Assembly: GCA_007694905.1 (NCBI GenBank)
Contig: REEU01000159.1
Location: 1 to 50,823, forward strand
From: Gammaproteobacteria bacterium
GTDB taxonomy: Bacteria > Pseudomonadota > Gammaproteobacteria > Pseudomonadales > Azotimanducaceae
Reading direction: 5' to 3'
Length of the DNA stretch: 50,823 nucleotides
The notes beneath the pieces are model-generated. The model made no database searches. It saw only the letters and a list, made by a program, of their open reading frames with translations, and was not told the DNA's origin. The position numbers were made by a program, and so were the translations under genes. Shown here in pieces: positions 37,353 through 46,948 of the stretch. The stretch's first letter is position 1, and each line of letters opens with the position of its first letter.

Positions 37353-38261
37353 CTAATCTTCGTAGCCGAGGCGTCGCAGCATACGCTCATCGTCGGACCA
37401 TCCGCCTTTCACCTTGACCCAGAGCTCGAGCCGGATGTGGCGATCAAGCAGCCGCTCGATCTCGTGCCGCGACTCGATGCCGGCCTGTTTCAGCCGCTCA
37501 CCCTTGTGACCGACCACGATGGCCTTCTGTCCGTCTCGCTCCACCAGGATCTGGCAATGAATGGTCAGTCTGCCCTGCTCATCCGTCCAACGCTCGATGC
37601 CGACGCTGATTTGATGGGGCAGTTCGTCGCCTACACGCCGCATGACCTTTTCGCGCACGATCTCGGCGACCATGAAGCGTTCCGTACGATCAGTGACCTG
37701 ATCCGCAGGAAACAGATGAGGCGCCTCGGGCAGACGCTCCCGGATGCAGGCTTCTAGCCGGTCGACGTTGTGGCCCTTCGTCGCCGACAGAGGAATGATT
37801 TCCGCGAAGGGGGCACGCCTGCCGCACGCACTGATGAACGGCAACAGTCGCTCCTTCGGGGTGACCAGGTCAGCCTTGTTCAACACCAGCAACGGCGCAC
37901 GACCGGCCTCGAAACCACGCTCGGACAGCAGGCGCTGGAGCACGAGGTCGTCATCCTCCTTCCAGCGGCCTGCTTCGACCACCATCAACAGGACGTCGAC
38001 GTCCACAAGGACGGATCTGGCCTGGCGATTCATGAGCCGATTCAGCGCTCGACGCTCAGTGCCGTGCTGCCCGGGTGTATCCACGTAGATGATCTGATCG
38101 TCACCCTCGGTCTGGATCCCGAGCAGATTGTGGCGCGTGGTCTGAGGACGGTCGGACGTGATGCTGATCTTCTGGCCGACCAGGTGGTTGAGCAGCGTCG
38201 ACTTGCCCACATTCGGCCTGCCGACGAGGCCGACGTAACCGCAGCGCGTCACCTTACTCAC
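37353..38261 (-). CDS. era: GTPase Era
   Basis: Era is an essential GTPase that binds 16S rRNA and assists 30S assembly. The 302-residue product has G1 GRPNVGKS (14-21), G3 DTPGQH, G4 NKAD and a C-terminal KH domain with VERDGQKAIVVGHKG. The GTG start overlaps the rnc stop (GTGA), the usual coupling of these two genes. Confidence 0.97.
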   Translation of the reverse strand: MSKVTRCGYVGLVGRPNVGKSTLLNHLVGQKISITSDRPQTTRHNLLGIQTEGDDQIIYVDTPGQHGTERRALNRLMNRQARSVLVDVDVLLMVVEAGRWKEDDDLVLQRLLSERGFEAGRAPLLVLNKADLVTPKERLLPFISACGRRAPFAEIIPLSATKGHNVDRLEACIRERLPEAPHLFPADQVTDRTERFMVAEIVREKVMRRVGDELPHQISVGIERWTDEQGRLTIHCQILVERDGQKAIVVGHKGERLKQAGIESRHEIERLLDRHIRLELWVKVKGGWSDDERMLRRLGYED

Positions 38262-38986
38262 TCGCCGTCTCCACCGAGCACATCAAGCGCGTGTGAGGCC
38301 GCCTGCTGTTCTGCCGCACGCCGCGAGCGGCCACGACCGGCAATCGGCGCCCCGAGCGCCGGTATGCGACAGAAGACGGTGAACGTCTGGGCATGGTCGC
38401 TGCCCGCCACCTCCGCCACCTCGTACTCAGGAAGCGCCTCGCCACGACCCTGAAGCCATTCCTGCAGGCGAGTTTTCGGATCCTTGCGTACTTCGCCGGG
38501 CCGGGCACGCTCCAAGCGCTCTCCGAGCAGCCCGACTATCACTGCCCGTGCCGCCTCCTGGCCACCGTCAAGCAGCACGGCTCCAATCACGGCTTCAATG
38601 GCATCCGCGAGAATCGAGTCGCGTCGATGACCACCGCTCTTGAGTTCGCCGGAGCCGAGACGAAGGAACTCCCCGAGACCGATTGCCCGCGCCAGATCAG
38701 CAAGCGTCCGACCGCGAACGAGGCTCGCTCGCAGCAGCGTGAGCTGATTCTCCTTGGCTTCGGCATGGCGCTCGAACAGTTCCGCTGCGGCCACGTAGCC
38801 GAGAAAGGCATCGCCGAGGAATTCGAGACGCTCGTTGTTGCGCCTGCCGGACACGCTGCGATGGGTCAGCGCGAGGTCGAGCAGGTCAGACTCGCGGAAC
38901 TCGTAACCCAGCCTGCGCTGAAGCTCGCGCAGGTCTCCAACCGCTGCCCCGGACGGCATGGTTTCCGCGTCCGGACGGCGGTTCAC
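38258..38986 (-). CDS. rnc: Ribonuclease III
   Basis: RNase III cuts double-stranded RNA in rRNA precursors and mRNAs. The product is about 242 residues: the catalytic signature NERLEFLGDAFLG (E52, E55, D59), a second acidic pair in ADAIEAVIGAVLLDGG, and a C-terminal dsRNA-binding domain with DPKTRLQEWLQGRG and a final RRAAEQQAASHAL. The GTG at 38986 after GAGGA is preferred; an ATG nine codons later is possible. The frame is open upstream without family similarity. Confidence 0.95.
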   Translation of the reverse strand: MNRRPDAETMPSGAAVGDLRELQRRLGYEFRESDLLDLALTHRSVSGRRNNERLEFLGDAFLGYVAAAELFERHAEAKENQLTLLRASLVRGRTLADLARAIGLGEFLRLGSGELKSGGHRRDSILADAIEAVIGAVLLDGGQEAARAVIVGLLGERLERARPGEVRKDPKTRLQEWLQGRGEALPEYEVAEVAGSDHAQTFTVFCRIPALGAPIAGRGRSRRAAEQQAASHALDVLGGDGE

Positions 38987-38996
38987 GCTTCCTCGC

Positions 38997-39368
38997 TCAC
39001 CGCAGCACTCGCTCGAAGCTTTCTTCGAACTTGAGAACGATGTCCGCATTGCCGAACAGCGGCTCGCGGACCTCGTAGCGCAGATCGACTGTGAGGGTAC
39101 CGGTTCGTGCCTCCACAGTGAGCGCATTCGCCACATCGAAACCGCGAATATTGTTCAACCGTAGACGCTCGTTGAAGGTGCGCTGAAATGCAGCCGCATT
39201 GCTGCGGGCAATGCGGTCGTCGTCCACCATCTCCTGCAGCACACTGCGCATGGTCCGATAGTCGACGTAATGCGGAACGAGCCGGATCACGACGGACGAT
39301 ATCCCCAGGATGACCACGATCACCATGAACCAGCCGATGAACGATCCCCGCTGCGACCGTAGCTGCAT
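38997..39368 (-). CDS. DUF4845 membrane protein
   Basis: The 123-residue product has one N-terminal membrane helix (about 11-30: GWFMVIVVILGISSVVIRL) preceded by RSQRGS, and a small soluble domain. It matches the DUF4845 family, regularly found between lepB and rnc in Gammaproteobacteria. The pilin-like N-terminus suggests an inner-membrane anchor with a periplasmic domain; the function is unknown. Confidence 0.85.
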   Translation of the reverse strand: MQLRSQRGSFIGWFMVIVVILGISSVVIRLVPHYVDYRTMRSVLQEMVDDDRIARSNAAAFQRTFNERLRLNNIRGFDVANALTVEARTGTLTVDLRYEVREPLFGNADIVLKFEESFERVLR

Positions 39369-39407
39369 CGTCGAACCCTCTGCGCACGTTGCGTCCCGAT
39401 GTGGACA

Positions 39408-40265
39408 CTAGCGAATCCTGCCGTTACGCCTGAATGTAGGCCAATTCAATCCAGGCTGCTTGTGGGCCCAGATCGCAATAGCCTTGCCGACAATGTTCTC
39501 CTCGGGAACCATGCCCCAACTGCGGCTGTCGTCACTCTGATCACGATTGTCGCCCATCATGAAATACTCGCCCTCACCGACCTGCCAGGTGCAACCATCA
39601 GGGCGCCGCCGGGTGCAGCCTTCCATGGTCTGATGAGGATAAACGTGAATCCGATGCGCGTCCTCGCCAAGCCGTTCGTCCGCGACCACCACACCGGGCA
39701 TCTCTGGGGTCATCTGCTGCACGATTTCCAGCGCTACGGGCTCACCATTGATGATCAGGCGCTTGTTGCGATACTCGATGACATCACCGGGAATGCCGAC
39801 CACGCGCTTGATGAAGTAGTTGGGCTGATGCGGCGGGAAGAAGACCATGACATCACCGCGCTCAGGCTCGCCCATCGGCACCACCTTGGTGCCGACTACT
39901 GGCAGTCGCAGTCCATACGTGTACTTGTTCACGAGGATGTAATCGCCCACCTCGAGGGTGGGAATCATCGACCCGCTCGGGATCACGAACGGCTCGGCGA
40001 CGAACGAGCGCAGAATCAAAACCAGGGCCAGGACGGGGAAAAAACTGCCGCCCCACTCCATCACCGTCGGTTCCCGGAGCACAGCTTCCCGCGCCTGCTG
40101 ATAGGCCTCTGAGCTCTGCTCGGATGCGGGTGTGCGCGCGTCGAGTTCCGCTGCGGCCTCGCGTCGCCGAGGCCGCCATCGCCAGCGATCAATACCCCAG
40201 ATGACGCCGGTCACCAGGGTCGCGAGCACCAGAAACTCTGGCAGATAATCGAGCAGACTGTTCAA
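39408..40265 (-). CDS. lepB: Signal peptidase I
   Basis: LepB removes signal peptides from exported proteins on the outer side of the inner membrane. The 285-residue product has two N-terminal membrane helices (about 11-25 and 74-90), the catalytic serine S99 in IPSGSMIPTL, the lysine K153 in YFIKRVVG and the GDNRDQSDDSR box. A Cys pair (CTRRRPDGC) in the large periplasmic domain could form a disulfide. It follows lepA after 21 bases. Confidence 0.97.
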   Translation of the reverse strand: MNSLLDYLPEFLVLATLVTGVIWGIDRWRWRPRRREAAAELDARTPASEQSSEAYQQAREAVLREPTVMEWGGSFFPVLALVLILRSFVAEPFVIPSGSMIPTLEVGDYILVNKYTYGLRLPVVGTKVVPMGEPERGDVMVFFPPHQPNYFIKRVVGIPGDVIEYRNKRLIINGEPVALEIVQQMTPEMPGVVVADERLGEDAHRIHVYPHQTMEGCTRRRPDGCTWQVGEGEYFMMGDNRDQSDDSRSWGMVPEENIVGKAIAIWAHKQPGLNWPTFRRNGRIR

Positions 40266-40286
40266 CGCGATACCCTTCCCCGAGAC

Positions 40287-42101
40287 TCACTTCCCGACCT
40301 GGAGCACCGCAAGGAAGGCCTCCTGCGGAATCTCCACACGGCCCACCTGCTTCATGCGCCGCTTGCCGGCCTTCTGCTTCTCGAGCAGCTTCTTTTTCCG
40401 GGTGACGTCACCGCCATAGCACTTGGCGGTCACGTCCTTGCGCAGCGCCTTGACGTTGGAGCGCGCTACGATCTTGGCGCCAAGCGCGGCCTGAATCGCG
40501 ACGTCGTACATCTGCCTCGGAATCAGGTCACGCATTTTTTCCACCAGATCACGCCCCTTGGTCTGCGCCTGGTCACGGTGGACGATCAAGGCCAGGGCAT
40601 CGACGCGGTCACCATTGATCAGCACGTCGAGGCGCGCGACCGGCGACGGCTGAAAAGCCTGAAAGGCATAGTCCAGGGACGCGAAGCCACGGCTCACCGA
40701 TTTGAGCCGATCGAAGAAGTCCAGCACCACTTCCGCCATGGGCAGATCGTAGACCAGTGACACCTGGCCTCCTACGAACTGCATGTCCACCTGAGTGCCG
40801 CGGCGGCCCTCGCACAGGGTCAGGATGGCCCCCACGTGCTCCTGCGGCACCAGGATGTTCGCCCGCACGATGGGCTCGCGAATTTCCTCGATCCGGGAGG
40901 GGTCCGGCAGCTCCGACGGGTTGTCGATGTGGACGATGGTGCCGTCCTTGCCGAGCACCTCGTAGACAACCGACGGTGCCGAGGTGATCAGATCGAGGTT
41001 GTACTCCCGCTCCAGACGCTCCTGAATGATCTCCATGTGGAGCATGCCCAGGAAGCCACAGCGGAAACCGAAACCGAGGGCATCCGAGACTTCCGGCTCG
41101 TAAACCAGGGAGGCATCGTTCAGCGTCAGCTTGCCCAGCGCATCGCGGAAGTCCTCGAAGTCATCAGCATCCACCGGGAACAGGCCTGCGAACACCTGCG
41201 GCTTCACCTTCTCGAAGCCAGGCAGCGCGGGCGCGTCAGAACGTTCGTGGACCAGGGTGTCGCCCACCGGGGCACCGCGCACATCCTTGATGCCGGCGAT
41301 GATGTAACCGACCTCGCCAGCCTGCAGGACGTCGGACTGAGTCTGCTTCGGCGTGAAGCGACCGACGCTGTCCACCTGATGCAGTTTTTTCAGGGACCGG
41401 GCCATGATGCGATCGCCCTTTTTCAGGCTGCCCTGGACAACCCGAACCAGCGACACGACACCCTGATAGTTGTCGAACCAGGAATCGATGATCAGTGCCT
41501 GCAGGGGGCCCTGAATATCACCGACGGGCGGCGGAATCCGTACCACCAGCGCCTCGAGCAGATCATCGATGCCGAGGCCTGTTTTGGCGCTGACCTCCAG
41601 TGCTTCAGTGGCGTCCACCCCGATGATCTCCTCGATTTCGCGCCGCACCTTGGGCGGATCGGCGTGGGGCAGGTCCATCTTGTTGAGGACCGGGATTACC
41701 TCGAGTCCCTGATCGATCGCGGTGTAGCAGTTCGCCACGGACTGGGCCTCGACGCCCTGCCCCGCATCCACCACCAGCAGTGCACCTTCGCAGGCAGACA
41801 GCGAGCGTGAGACCTCGTAGGAGAAATCCACGTGCCCGGGCGTATCGATGAAGTTGAGCTGGTAGCGCTGGCCGTCGCGGGCATCATAATAGAGCGTGAC
41901 GCTCTGGGCCTTGATGGTGATGCCCCGCTCGCGCTCCAGGTCCATGGAATCCAGCACCTGCTCGGCCATCTCTCGATCGGCCAGACCCCCACAGCGCTGA
42001 ATGAACCGATCGGCAAGGGTGGACTTGCCATGATCGATGTGAGCGATGATCGAGAAATTTCTGATGTGGCGCAGATCGGTCAAGGGATTGGGTCCTGGCA
42101 A
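40287..42101 (-). CDS. lepA: Elongation factor 4 (LepA)
   Basis: EF4 is a ribosomal GTPase that can back-translocate or remodel ribosomes under stress. The product is about 604 residues: P-loop [29 protein letters not shown]-like domains and the LepA-specific C-terminal domain with [25 protein letters not shown]. The start is a TTG at 42101 or another TTG six codons later; neither has an ideal ribosome site, and no ATG lies before the conserved [12 protein letters not shown]. Confidence 0.96.
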   Translation of the reverse strand: MPGPNPLTDLRHIRNFSIIAHIDHGKSTLADRFIQRCGGLADREMAEQVLDSMDLERERGITIKAQSVTLYYDARDGQRYQLNFIDTPGHVDFSYEVSRSLSACEGALLVVDAGQGVEAQSVANCYTAIDQGLEVIPVLNKMDLPHADPPKVRREIEEIIGVDATEALEVSAKTGLGIDDLLEALVVRIPPPVGDIQGPLQALIIDSWFDNYQGVVSLVRVVQGSLKKGDRIMARSLKKLHQVDSVGRFTPKQTQSDVLQAGEVGYIIAGIKDVRGAPVGDTLVHERSDAPALPGFEKVKPQVFAGLFPVDADDFEDFRDALGKLTLNDASLVYEPEVSDALGFGFRCGFLGMLHMEIIQERLEREYNLDLITSAPSVVYEVLGKDGTIVHIDNPSELPDPSRIEEIREPIVRANILVPQEHVGAILTLCEGRRGTQVDMQFVGGQVSLVYDLPMAEVVLDFFDRLKSVSRGFASLDYAFQAFQPSPVARLDVLINGDRVDALALIVHRDQAQTKGRDLVEKMRDLIPRQMYDVAIQAALGAKIVARSNVKALRKDVTAKCYGGDVTRKKKLLEKQKAGKRRMKQVGRVEIPQEAFLAVLQVGK

Positions 42102-42122
42102 CGGCCCTCAGGCAGGCCGCGC

Positions 42123-42130
42123 ATTCTATA
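42123..42130 (-). promoter_or_regulatory. Candidate promoter -10 for lepA
   Basis: The minus strand reads TATAGAAT about 25 bases before the lepA start, just after the mucD terminator hairpin. No good -35 box is seen. Confidence 0.35.
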
Positions 42131-42163
42131 GGTAAACCGGCTGCGACTCATGTCCTGCAAGCA

Positions 42164-42195
42164 GACCCTCCTGCGCCCGGAGGCGCAGGAGGGTC
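42164..42195 (-). terminator. Terminator after mucD
   Basis: GACCCTCCTGCGCC and its exact complement form a 14-bp stem with a 4-base loop ten bases after the mucD stop; a weak T-rich run (TCTGCTTG) follows on the minus strand. It closes the rpoE operon ahead of lepA. Confidence 0.75.
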
Positions 42196-42205
42196 ACGGT
42201 GGCCT

Positions 42206-43636
42206 TCACTCCTCCTCAGGGACCCGCAATGCGAGGAAGGTTGGATTCCCGCCGCGAACCACCAGAACAGGAACCGAGCGGCCCGGCGGCAGGTCGGCGA
42301 TGATGCGCTCGAAATCTGCGGTCGATTCGATGGCCTCGTTATTGAGCCGGGTAATGACGTCGCCACGGCGAATGCCGGCGCGTGCTGCCGGGCCGTCCTG
42401 GACGCCACTCACCTGCACACCTCCAGTCACGCCGAGCCGCTGGGCCGCGCCGTCCGGAATGGCCTCCACGGTCAGGCCGAGGGGATTGGCCGGGCTTCGA
42501 TCCGGCGTTCTGCCAGCCACTTCGGCGCCGGCATCCGCCAACTCACCGACATCCACTGTGAGGGTCATGCGCTCACCGTCACGGACGACGACCATCGGCT
42601 GCTCGGAACCGGCCCGGGTCCGGCCGACAACGTGCGGCAGGTCGCTGGACAAATCGATGCTGCGGCCCGCGAATTCGAGAATGATATCGCCGGCCTGAAC
42701 CCCTGCCGCTTCTGCCGGCGAATCCTCGACCACGCGCGCGACCAGCGCACCTGCCGGCTTGTCGAGACCGAAGGACTCGGCCAGGTCACGGTTCACGTCC
42801 TGGATCATCACCCCCAGCCAACCGCGCGACACGGTCCCGGTGTCCATGAGCTGATCGATGACTTCCATTGCAACATCGATGGGAATGGCGAAGGAGAGAC
42901 CCATGAAACCGCCAGACCGGGTAAAGATCTGGGAATTGATGCCGACGACGCGCCCTTCGAGATCGAACAGCGGGCCACCGCTGTTGCCCGGATTGATCGC
43001 CACGTCGGTCTGGATGAACGGCACGTAGTTTTCCCGGTTGCGATCCGGGAGGCTGCGCTCCTTGGCACTGACGATGCCGGCCGTCACCGAGTAATCGAAG
43101 CCAAACGGCGATCCGATGGCCAGCACCCAGGCGCCGACCTTCAGGTTCTCCGAGCGCCCGATTTCGACCGTTGGCAGATCGTCGGCCTCCACCTGAAGCA
43201 GGGCGAGATCCGAACGCGGATCGGTGCCGATCACCTTGGCGGTATATTCGCGACGATCGATCAGGCGGACAAAAATTTCGTCAGCGCCATCCACCACATG
43301 ATTGTTGGTGACGATGTAGCCGTCTGCGGAAATGATGAATCCGGATCCCAGGGAGCGCCGCTCGCGCTGGGCAGGACCTTCGGGCCCACCGCGAAAGAAG
43401 TGACGGAAAAACTCGGGAATGTTCTCCGGCTCCATGCCACGCGGCAGGCCGCCCTGACTGGACGCGGCGCGTTGGACGGTTGAAATGTTGACGATTGCGG
43501 GCGACGCCTGTTCCACCAGTTCGGTGAAATCGGGCAGGCTGCTGCGAGCCAGGGCCTGGGGCGCAAGCGCGGACGAAAGCAGGCCGCAGACGAGCAGGCT
43601 CGCCCAAACAGAGGTAGCGCGGACAGATGCAAACAT
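42206..43636 (-). CDS. mucD: Periplasmic serine protease MucD/DegP
   Basis: This HtrA-family protease-chaperone degrades misfolded periplasmic proteins. The 476-residue product has a signal peptide (to about 30), the catalytic triad H113 (NNHVV), D143 (DLALL) and S219 (GNSGG), and two PDZ domains (about 265-360 and 380-470). It is the last gene of the rpoE operon, as mucD is in pseudomonads, rather than a stand-alone degP. A terminator hairpin follows. Confidence 0.96.
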   Translation of the reverse strand: MFASVRATSVWASLLVCGLLSSALAPQALARSSLPDFTELVEQASPAIVNISTVQRAASSQGGLPRGMEPENIPEFFRHFFRGGPEGPAQRERRSLGSGFIISADGYIVTNNHVVDGADEIFVRLIDRREYTAKVIGTDPRSDLALLQVEADDLPTVEIGRSENLKVGAWVLAIGSPFGFDYSVTAGIVSAKERSLPDRNRENYVPFIQTDVAINPGNSGGPLFDLEGRVVGINSQIFTRSGGFMGLSFAIPIDVAMEVIDQLMDTGTVSRGWLGVMIQDVNRDLAESFGLDKPAGALVARVVEDSPAEAAGVQAGDIILEFAGRSIDLSSDLPHVVGRTRAGSEQPMVVVRDGERMTLTVDVGELADAGAEVAGRTPDRSPANPLGLTVEAIPDGAAQRLGVTGGVQVSGVQDGPAARAGIRRGDVITRLNNEAIESTADFERIIADLPPGRSVPVLVVRGGNPTFLALRVPEEE

Positions 43637-43711
43637 GATGACTCCGATTGTCGATCTGGCTGAATGAGGCCGTCACCGCCATGTGCGACTTCAGACGCCG
43701 GTTCAGACCAC

Positions 43712-44188
43712 TCAAACGACCCGTGGTTCAGTGACAGACGCGCGCTCAGCCGGCAGCGTTCTGCAACGCATGTCGAGGTGCGCGCCCAAATTGCGTTGCC
43801 GGCGGACGATCAGCCAGCCGACGATAAAACCGATACCCGATCCGGTCACTGCGGCGATGTCGGCACCAGGCATCAGCAGAGATGAAATGAGGGCGCCACT
43901 GAGCAATCCCAACAGCAGTGGACCGTAAACAGCCAGCGAGGCTGCGAGTATCGCACCGTCGGGCACGCCCAGCAGGACCCTCTCTCCGGTGCGGACATCA
44001 TGCGGAACCGATGTCCGCGGCAGCTCGATATGGACCACGCGTTGCTGTCCGAAACGATCCAGCAGACCATGGCCACAGCCACTGCGTGCGGCACAGCCCC
44101 CGCATTGGGAAACCCTGCGTGCTGCGAGGCGAATCCGGCCATTATCGATGGCGACCACTTCCGCCACTTCCTCGTTCATGCCATGCAC
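43712..44188 (-). CDS. rseC: RseC/MucC family membrane protein
   Basis: RseC is an inner-membrane protein of the sigma-E operon, also linked to redox maintenance of SoxR in E. coli. The 158-residue product has the cysteine cluster CGGCAARSGCG (C29, C32, C38), then two membrane helices (about 83-105 and 110-128). ATG at 44188 or three codons later is possible. Its exact role in sigma-E control is uncertain even in model species. Confidence 0.92.
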   Translation of the reverse strand: MHGMNEEVAEVVAIDNGRIRLAARRVSQCGGCAARSGCGHGLLDRFGQQRVVHIELPRTSVPHDVRTGERVLLGVPDGAILAASLAVYGPLLLGLLSGALISSLLMPGADIAAVTGSGIGFIVGWLIVRRQRNLGAHLDMRCRTLPAERASVTEPRVV

Positions 44189-44219
44189 CGTCCGTCAGGC
44201 GACCCGAAGAGTGTAGCAG

Positions 44220-45254
44220 TCAGCCCGGATCGGGGAGCGGCCGAATATGTTCGGCCACCCGTTCGGCGGTCTCGATCGGCACTTCACCAACCACCGTCAC
44301 CAGCCAGGGTTCCGGGGTGTCTGCGACGACGCGGCGCATCACCGCAACCGTGGCGCCATGGCGCGCCGTATGGGCCGGCGAGAAGTTCACCGGCGCGGGC
44401 TCGAGAAAAACCGAGAACGTCGCCAAGCCATCGCTGTAGACCAGATTCTCCACGCCTTCCTGCCGCGAAGGGACCCGTCTCACGTCAGCGGATGCCATCA
44501 CGAATCCAGCCGGCAGCCACGACGCCTCCCAGCGCACCCGTCGACCCCCAGCTCCAGCGTCGAGGCCAGCATGACTGTCGGCGAAAGCGAGATCGTACTT
44601 GACCAGATCATCGCCGGCAGCCGGCTTGAGCAGAGCAGGATCCATCGATGTCCCGATCTCGATCCTCACGAACTGAAAGATTTCCAGCGGTTGCCCGGAA
44701 GTGTCGAGCAACTCGGAGCGCAGCAGCAGCGCGGTCTCCCGGTCGAGCCAGAGCCGGTAGCCATAGCGGTCCGCCGTCTCCGGTTCGATATGCAGCTGGA
44801 CTGTTTCCCTGCCAGCGATCCGGTCTGCTGGGCCGAAACTGACCTGGTAACCCTCAGGCAACCCCTCGAGGTGGCGCCCGTAAGCCTGAGCGAACGGCCC
44901 AGCTGGAATGCTCTCGTCGAGGTCGAGCAGACGATCGCCGGGATGAAGCACGCAGGTGACCGTGTCGCCGGTTCGGATCACCTCGCGAGGCGTACCGTTG
45001 AGATGCACGAGGCGTTCGTGGCGGACGCCGTCCACGACCGCGTGGGCCAACTGCAGGCTGGACAGTTCGCCGCCATGGAAGTAACTGAACTCGCCGTGGT
45101 AGCTGAGCACGGACAGCGATTCGTGCATGCGCTCAAGCCACGCCTCAGGCGTTGCCGCGAGACTTCCATTCGTCAAGCTCAAGAGCAGCGCAGCACACAG
45201 CAGCACCGGCTGGGCGTGGCGTTCTCTGATCGCAGCCACGGCCGGGCGACTCAC
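44220..45254 (-). CDS. rseB: Sigma-E regulator RseB/MucB
   Basis: RseB binds the periplasmic part of RseA and protects it from DegS-type cleavage until lipopolysaccharide signals displace it. The 344-residue product has a signal peptide (to about 33), an N-terminal lipoprotein-carrier-like beta domain (SYHGEFSYFHGGELSS) and a smaller C-terminal domain (WLPAGFVMASADVRRV, YSDGLATFSVFLEP), both typical. The GTG start overlaps the rseA stop. Confidence 0.94.
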   Translation of the reverse strand: MSRPAVAAIRERHAQPVLLCAALLLSLTNGSLAATPEAWLERMHESLSVLSYHGEFSYFHGGELSSLQLAHAVVDGVRHERLVHLNGTPREVIRTGDTVTCVLHPGDRLLDLDESIPAGPFAQAYGRHLEGLPEGYQVSFGPADRIAGRETVQLHIEPETADRYGYRLWLDRETALLLRSELLDTSGQPLEIFQFVRIEIGTSMDPALLKPAAGDDLVKYDLAFADSHAGLDAGAGGRRVRWEASWLPAGFVMASADVRRVPSRQEGVENLVYSDGLATFSVFLEPAPVNFSPAHTARHGATVAVMRRVVADTPEPWLVTVVGEVPIETAERVAEHIRPLPDPG

Positions 45255-45907
45255 TGGGCGCCGTCGAAGGCAGCCATACGCGCAAACGGCACCATGCCCG
45301 ACCGGCTGTGAAGCGCGTTGTGCTCGGCATGCCTGACCATGTAGCCCTCGACCTGCTGGCGGGCTGTTTCCTCGGGACTCGGTGCCGTTTGCAAAGTGAC
45401 CCGGGACTGCATCGGGCCTCCTTCGCGGGCAAGAATCTGCATTGGCTGCTGGGTCGCCGGCATCATAGCCCCTCGATCGGGCGTGCGTACCGGTGAAGCG
45501 AAGCGGGATTCAGGAGCTGCGCGTGGTGCTTCTTCAGCTGTTTCAGCTGTCGGCGCCTGCCATTGCCAGCCCACCACGGCCACGGCCGTGAGTGAAGCCG
45601 CAACTGCGAAGCTGGTCAGGCCTCGCCAGCGGGGACCACGCGCGGTCACATGTTCCGAGCCGGCTTCGTACTCAGACGCAACGACGTCCTCCTCCACCAC
45701 AGCATCCTTGAGGTCCAGCGCCAGCGGCCCCAGGCCCTGCCCGCTGACCCTGCCCTGCAGGATGGCGCTCACCAGCTGATAGCGCGACCAGGTGGCGGTC
45801 AACTCGGAATCCTCCTCCTCCATGGCCCGGAGGATACGACCGAGTTCGAGATCATCGGCCTCGTCATCCATCAACGCGGAGAGGGATTCCCGCAAACGTT
45901 CACTCAT
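45251..45907 (-). CDS. rseA: Anti-sigma-E factor RseA/MucA
   Basis: RseA holds RpoE inactive at the membrane until it is cut by a DegS-type protease and then RseP. The 218-residue product has a cytoplasmic sigma-binding part (about 1-90: ERLRESLSALMDDEADDLE), one membrane helix (about 96-116) and a periplasmic Gln/Pro-rich tail ending AFDGAQ. The ATG at 45907 follows GAGGTGG. RseP, its second protease, is encoded at 7660-8979. Confidence 0.94.
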   Translation of the reverse strand: MSERLRESLSALMDDEADDLELGRILRAMEEEDSELTATWSRYQLVSAILQGRVSGQGLGPLALDLKDAVVEEDVVASEYEAGSEHVTARGPRWRGLTSFAVAASLTAVAVVGWQWQAPTAETAEEAPRAAPESRFASPVRTPDRGAMMPATQQPMQILAREGGPMQSRVTLQTAPSPEETARQQVEGYMVRHAEHNALHSRSGMVPFARMAAFDGAQ

Positions 45908-46003
45908 GTCCGTCCACCTCATCACTCGCGATCTCGAAAGCGTCGCTTGCCATTGCTCACTAAGACCTTGCCCGGGACTGATCGTTCCCGATTCAGTCCA
46001 CGT

Positions 46004-46636
46004 TCATGACCCTTCCAGCATCGGCCTCACCCGACTATCGATGGCCTCGCGGGCCCGGAAGATCCGTGACCTCACGGTACCCACGGGGCAATCCATCACG
46101 GCTGCGATGTCCTCGTAGGACATACCGTCGAATTCACGCAGGGTCACCGCCGTGCGCAGATCCTCGGGCAGCTCTTCAATGGCCGCGAACACCACCCGCT
46201 GCAGTTCATCGCCCGCCAGTCTGTTCTCCGGGGTTTCGATTTCCTGGAGCACTTCGCCACCCGCGTAGTATTCCGCCTCGGCCGGGTCCACGTCGGAAGC
46301 GGGCGGCCGCCGGCTGCGCGCAACGAGGAAATTCTTGGCCGTGTTGATCGCGATGCGATAAAGCCAGGTGTAGAACTGACTCTCAGCACGGAACTTCGGC
46401 AGCGCCCTGTAGGCCTTCACGAAGGCCTCCTGCGTCACGTCCTGGACATCGTCCGGATCCCGCAGATAGCGAGCAACCAGCACCTGAATCCGATGCTGAT
46501 ACTTACCCATCAGCAGGTCGAACGCGCGCTTGTCACCACGCTGGACCCGCTCCACGAGACGGGCATCGGTAGCCTTCGGCGCGCTCATCGGGCTCGGACC
46601 CACTCCCGCTTCGCGGCTACGCACTGGTTCGGCCAC
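46004..46636 (-). CDS. rpoE: ECF sigma factor RpoE/AlgU
   Basis: RpoE directs transcription of envelope-stress genes. The product is about 210 residues: sigma-2 region with LMGKYQHRIQVLVARYLRD and DVTQEAFVKAYRALPKF, and sigma-4 region with LREFDGMSYEDIAAVMDCPV and GTVRSRIFRAREAI. The sequence resembles AlgU more than other ECF groups. The start is a GTG at 46636 with GGAAGG upstream, or the ATG at 46588 which gives a more typical length. It is divergent from nadB, and a sigma-E-type promoter lies just upstream. Confidence 0.96.
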   Translation of the reverse strand: MAEPVRSREAGVGPSPMSAPKATDARLVERVQRGDKRAFDLLMGKYQHRIQVLVARYLRDPDDVQDVTQEAFVKAYRALPKFRAESQFYTWLYRIAINTAKNFLVARSRRPPASDVDPAEAEYYAGGEVLQEIETPENRLAGDELQRVVFAAIEELPEDLRTAVTLREFDGMSYEDIAAVMDCPVGTVRSRIFRAREAIDSRVRPMLEGS

Positions 46637-46668
46637 AGTCCTTCCCCGTCCCGTTTGGGTTCATCCAT

Positions 46669-46697
46669 TCTGACCGCTCCCGCCTCGCGATGGTTCC
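46669..46697 (-). promoter_or_regulatory. Sigma-E-type promoter for rpoE
   Basis: The minus strand has GGAACC, a 17-base spacer and GTCAGA, close to the sigma-E pattern GGAACTT-N16/17-TCTGA. Transcription would start near 46662, giving a leader of about 25 bases that carries the GGAAGG ribosome site. This suggests autoregulation, the known behaviour of rpoE/algU. Confidence 0.6.
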
Positions 46698-46862
46698 GTG
46701 CATGCGCTATCGGCAGGGCAACCCGGGCCCCGACCCGCTGACGCGGCGTAATGCGTTGCTCGACCACTACGCTCGACCCGGCCAGCGATGCCCAAGGCCG
46801 ACCCTGGAGGCTGGAGCGCAGGGCCCAGCGGCAAGCCCCGATTCTGCCCCCGGATTCCCCAG

Positions 46863-46868
46863 TATACT
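46863..46868 (+). promoter_or_regulatory. Candidate promoter -10 for nadB
   Basis: TATACT, one mismatch from consensus, lies about 80 bases before nadB in the divergent rpoE-nadB spacer of about 310 bases. No strong -35 box is present. Apart from this and the sigma-E promoter I see no feature in the spacer. Confidence 0.35.
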
Positions 46869-46948
46869 ACCGGCCGAATTTCATCCCGGCGATGGCAGCA
46901 CCCTGCCCTGGCGGACCAGACCACACGGGGAGACGACGGAGTACGTGC

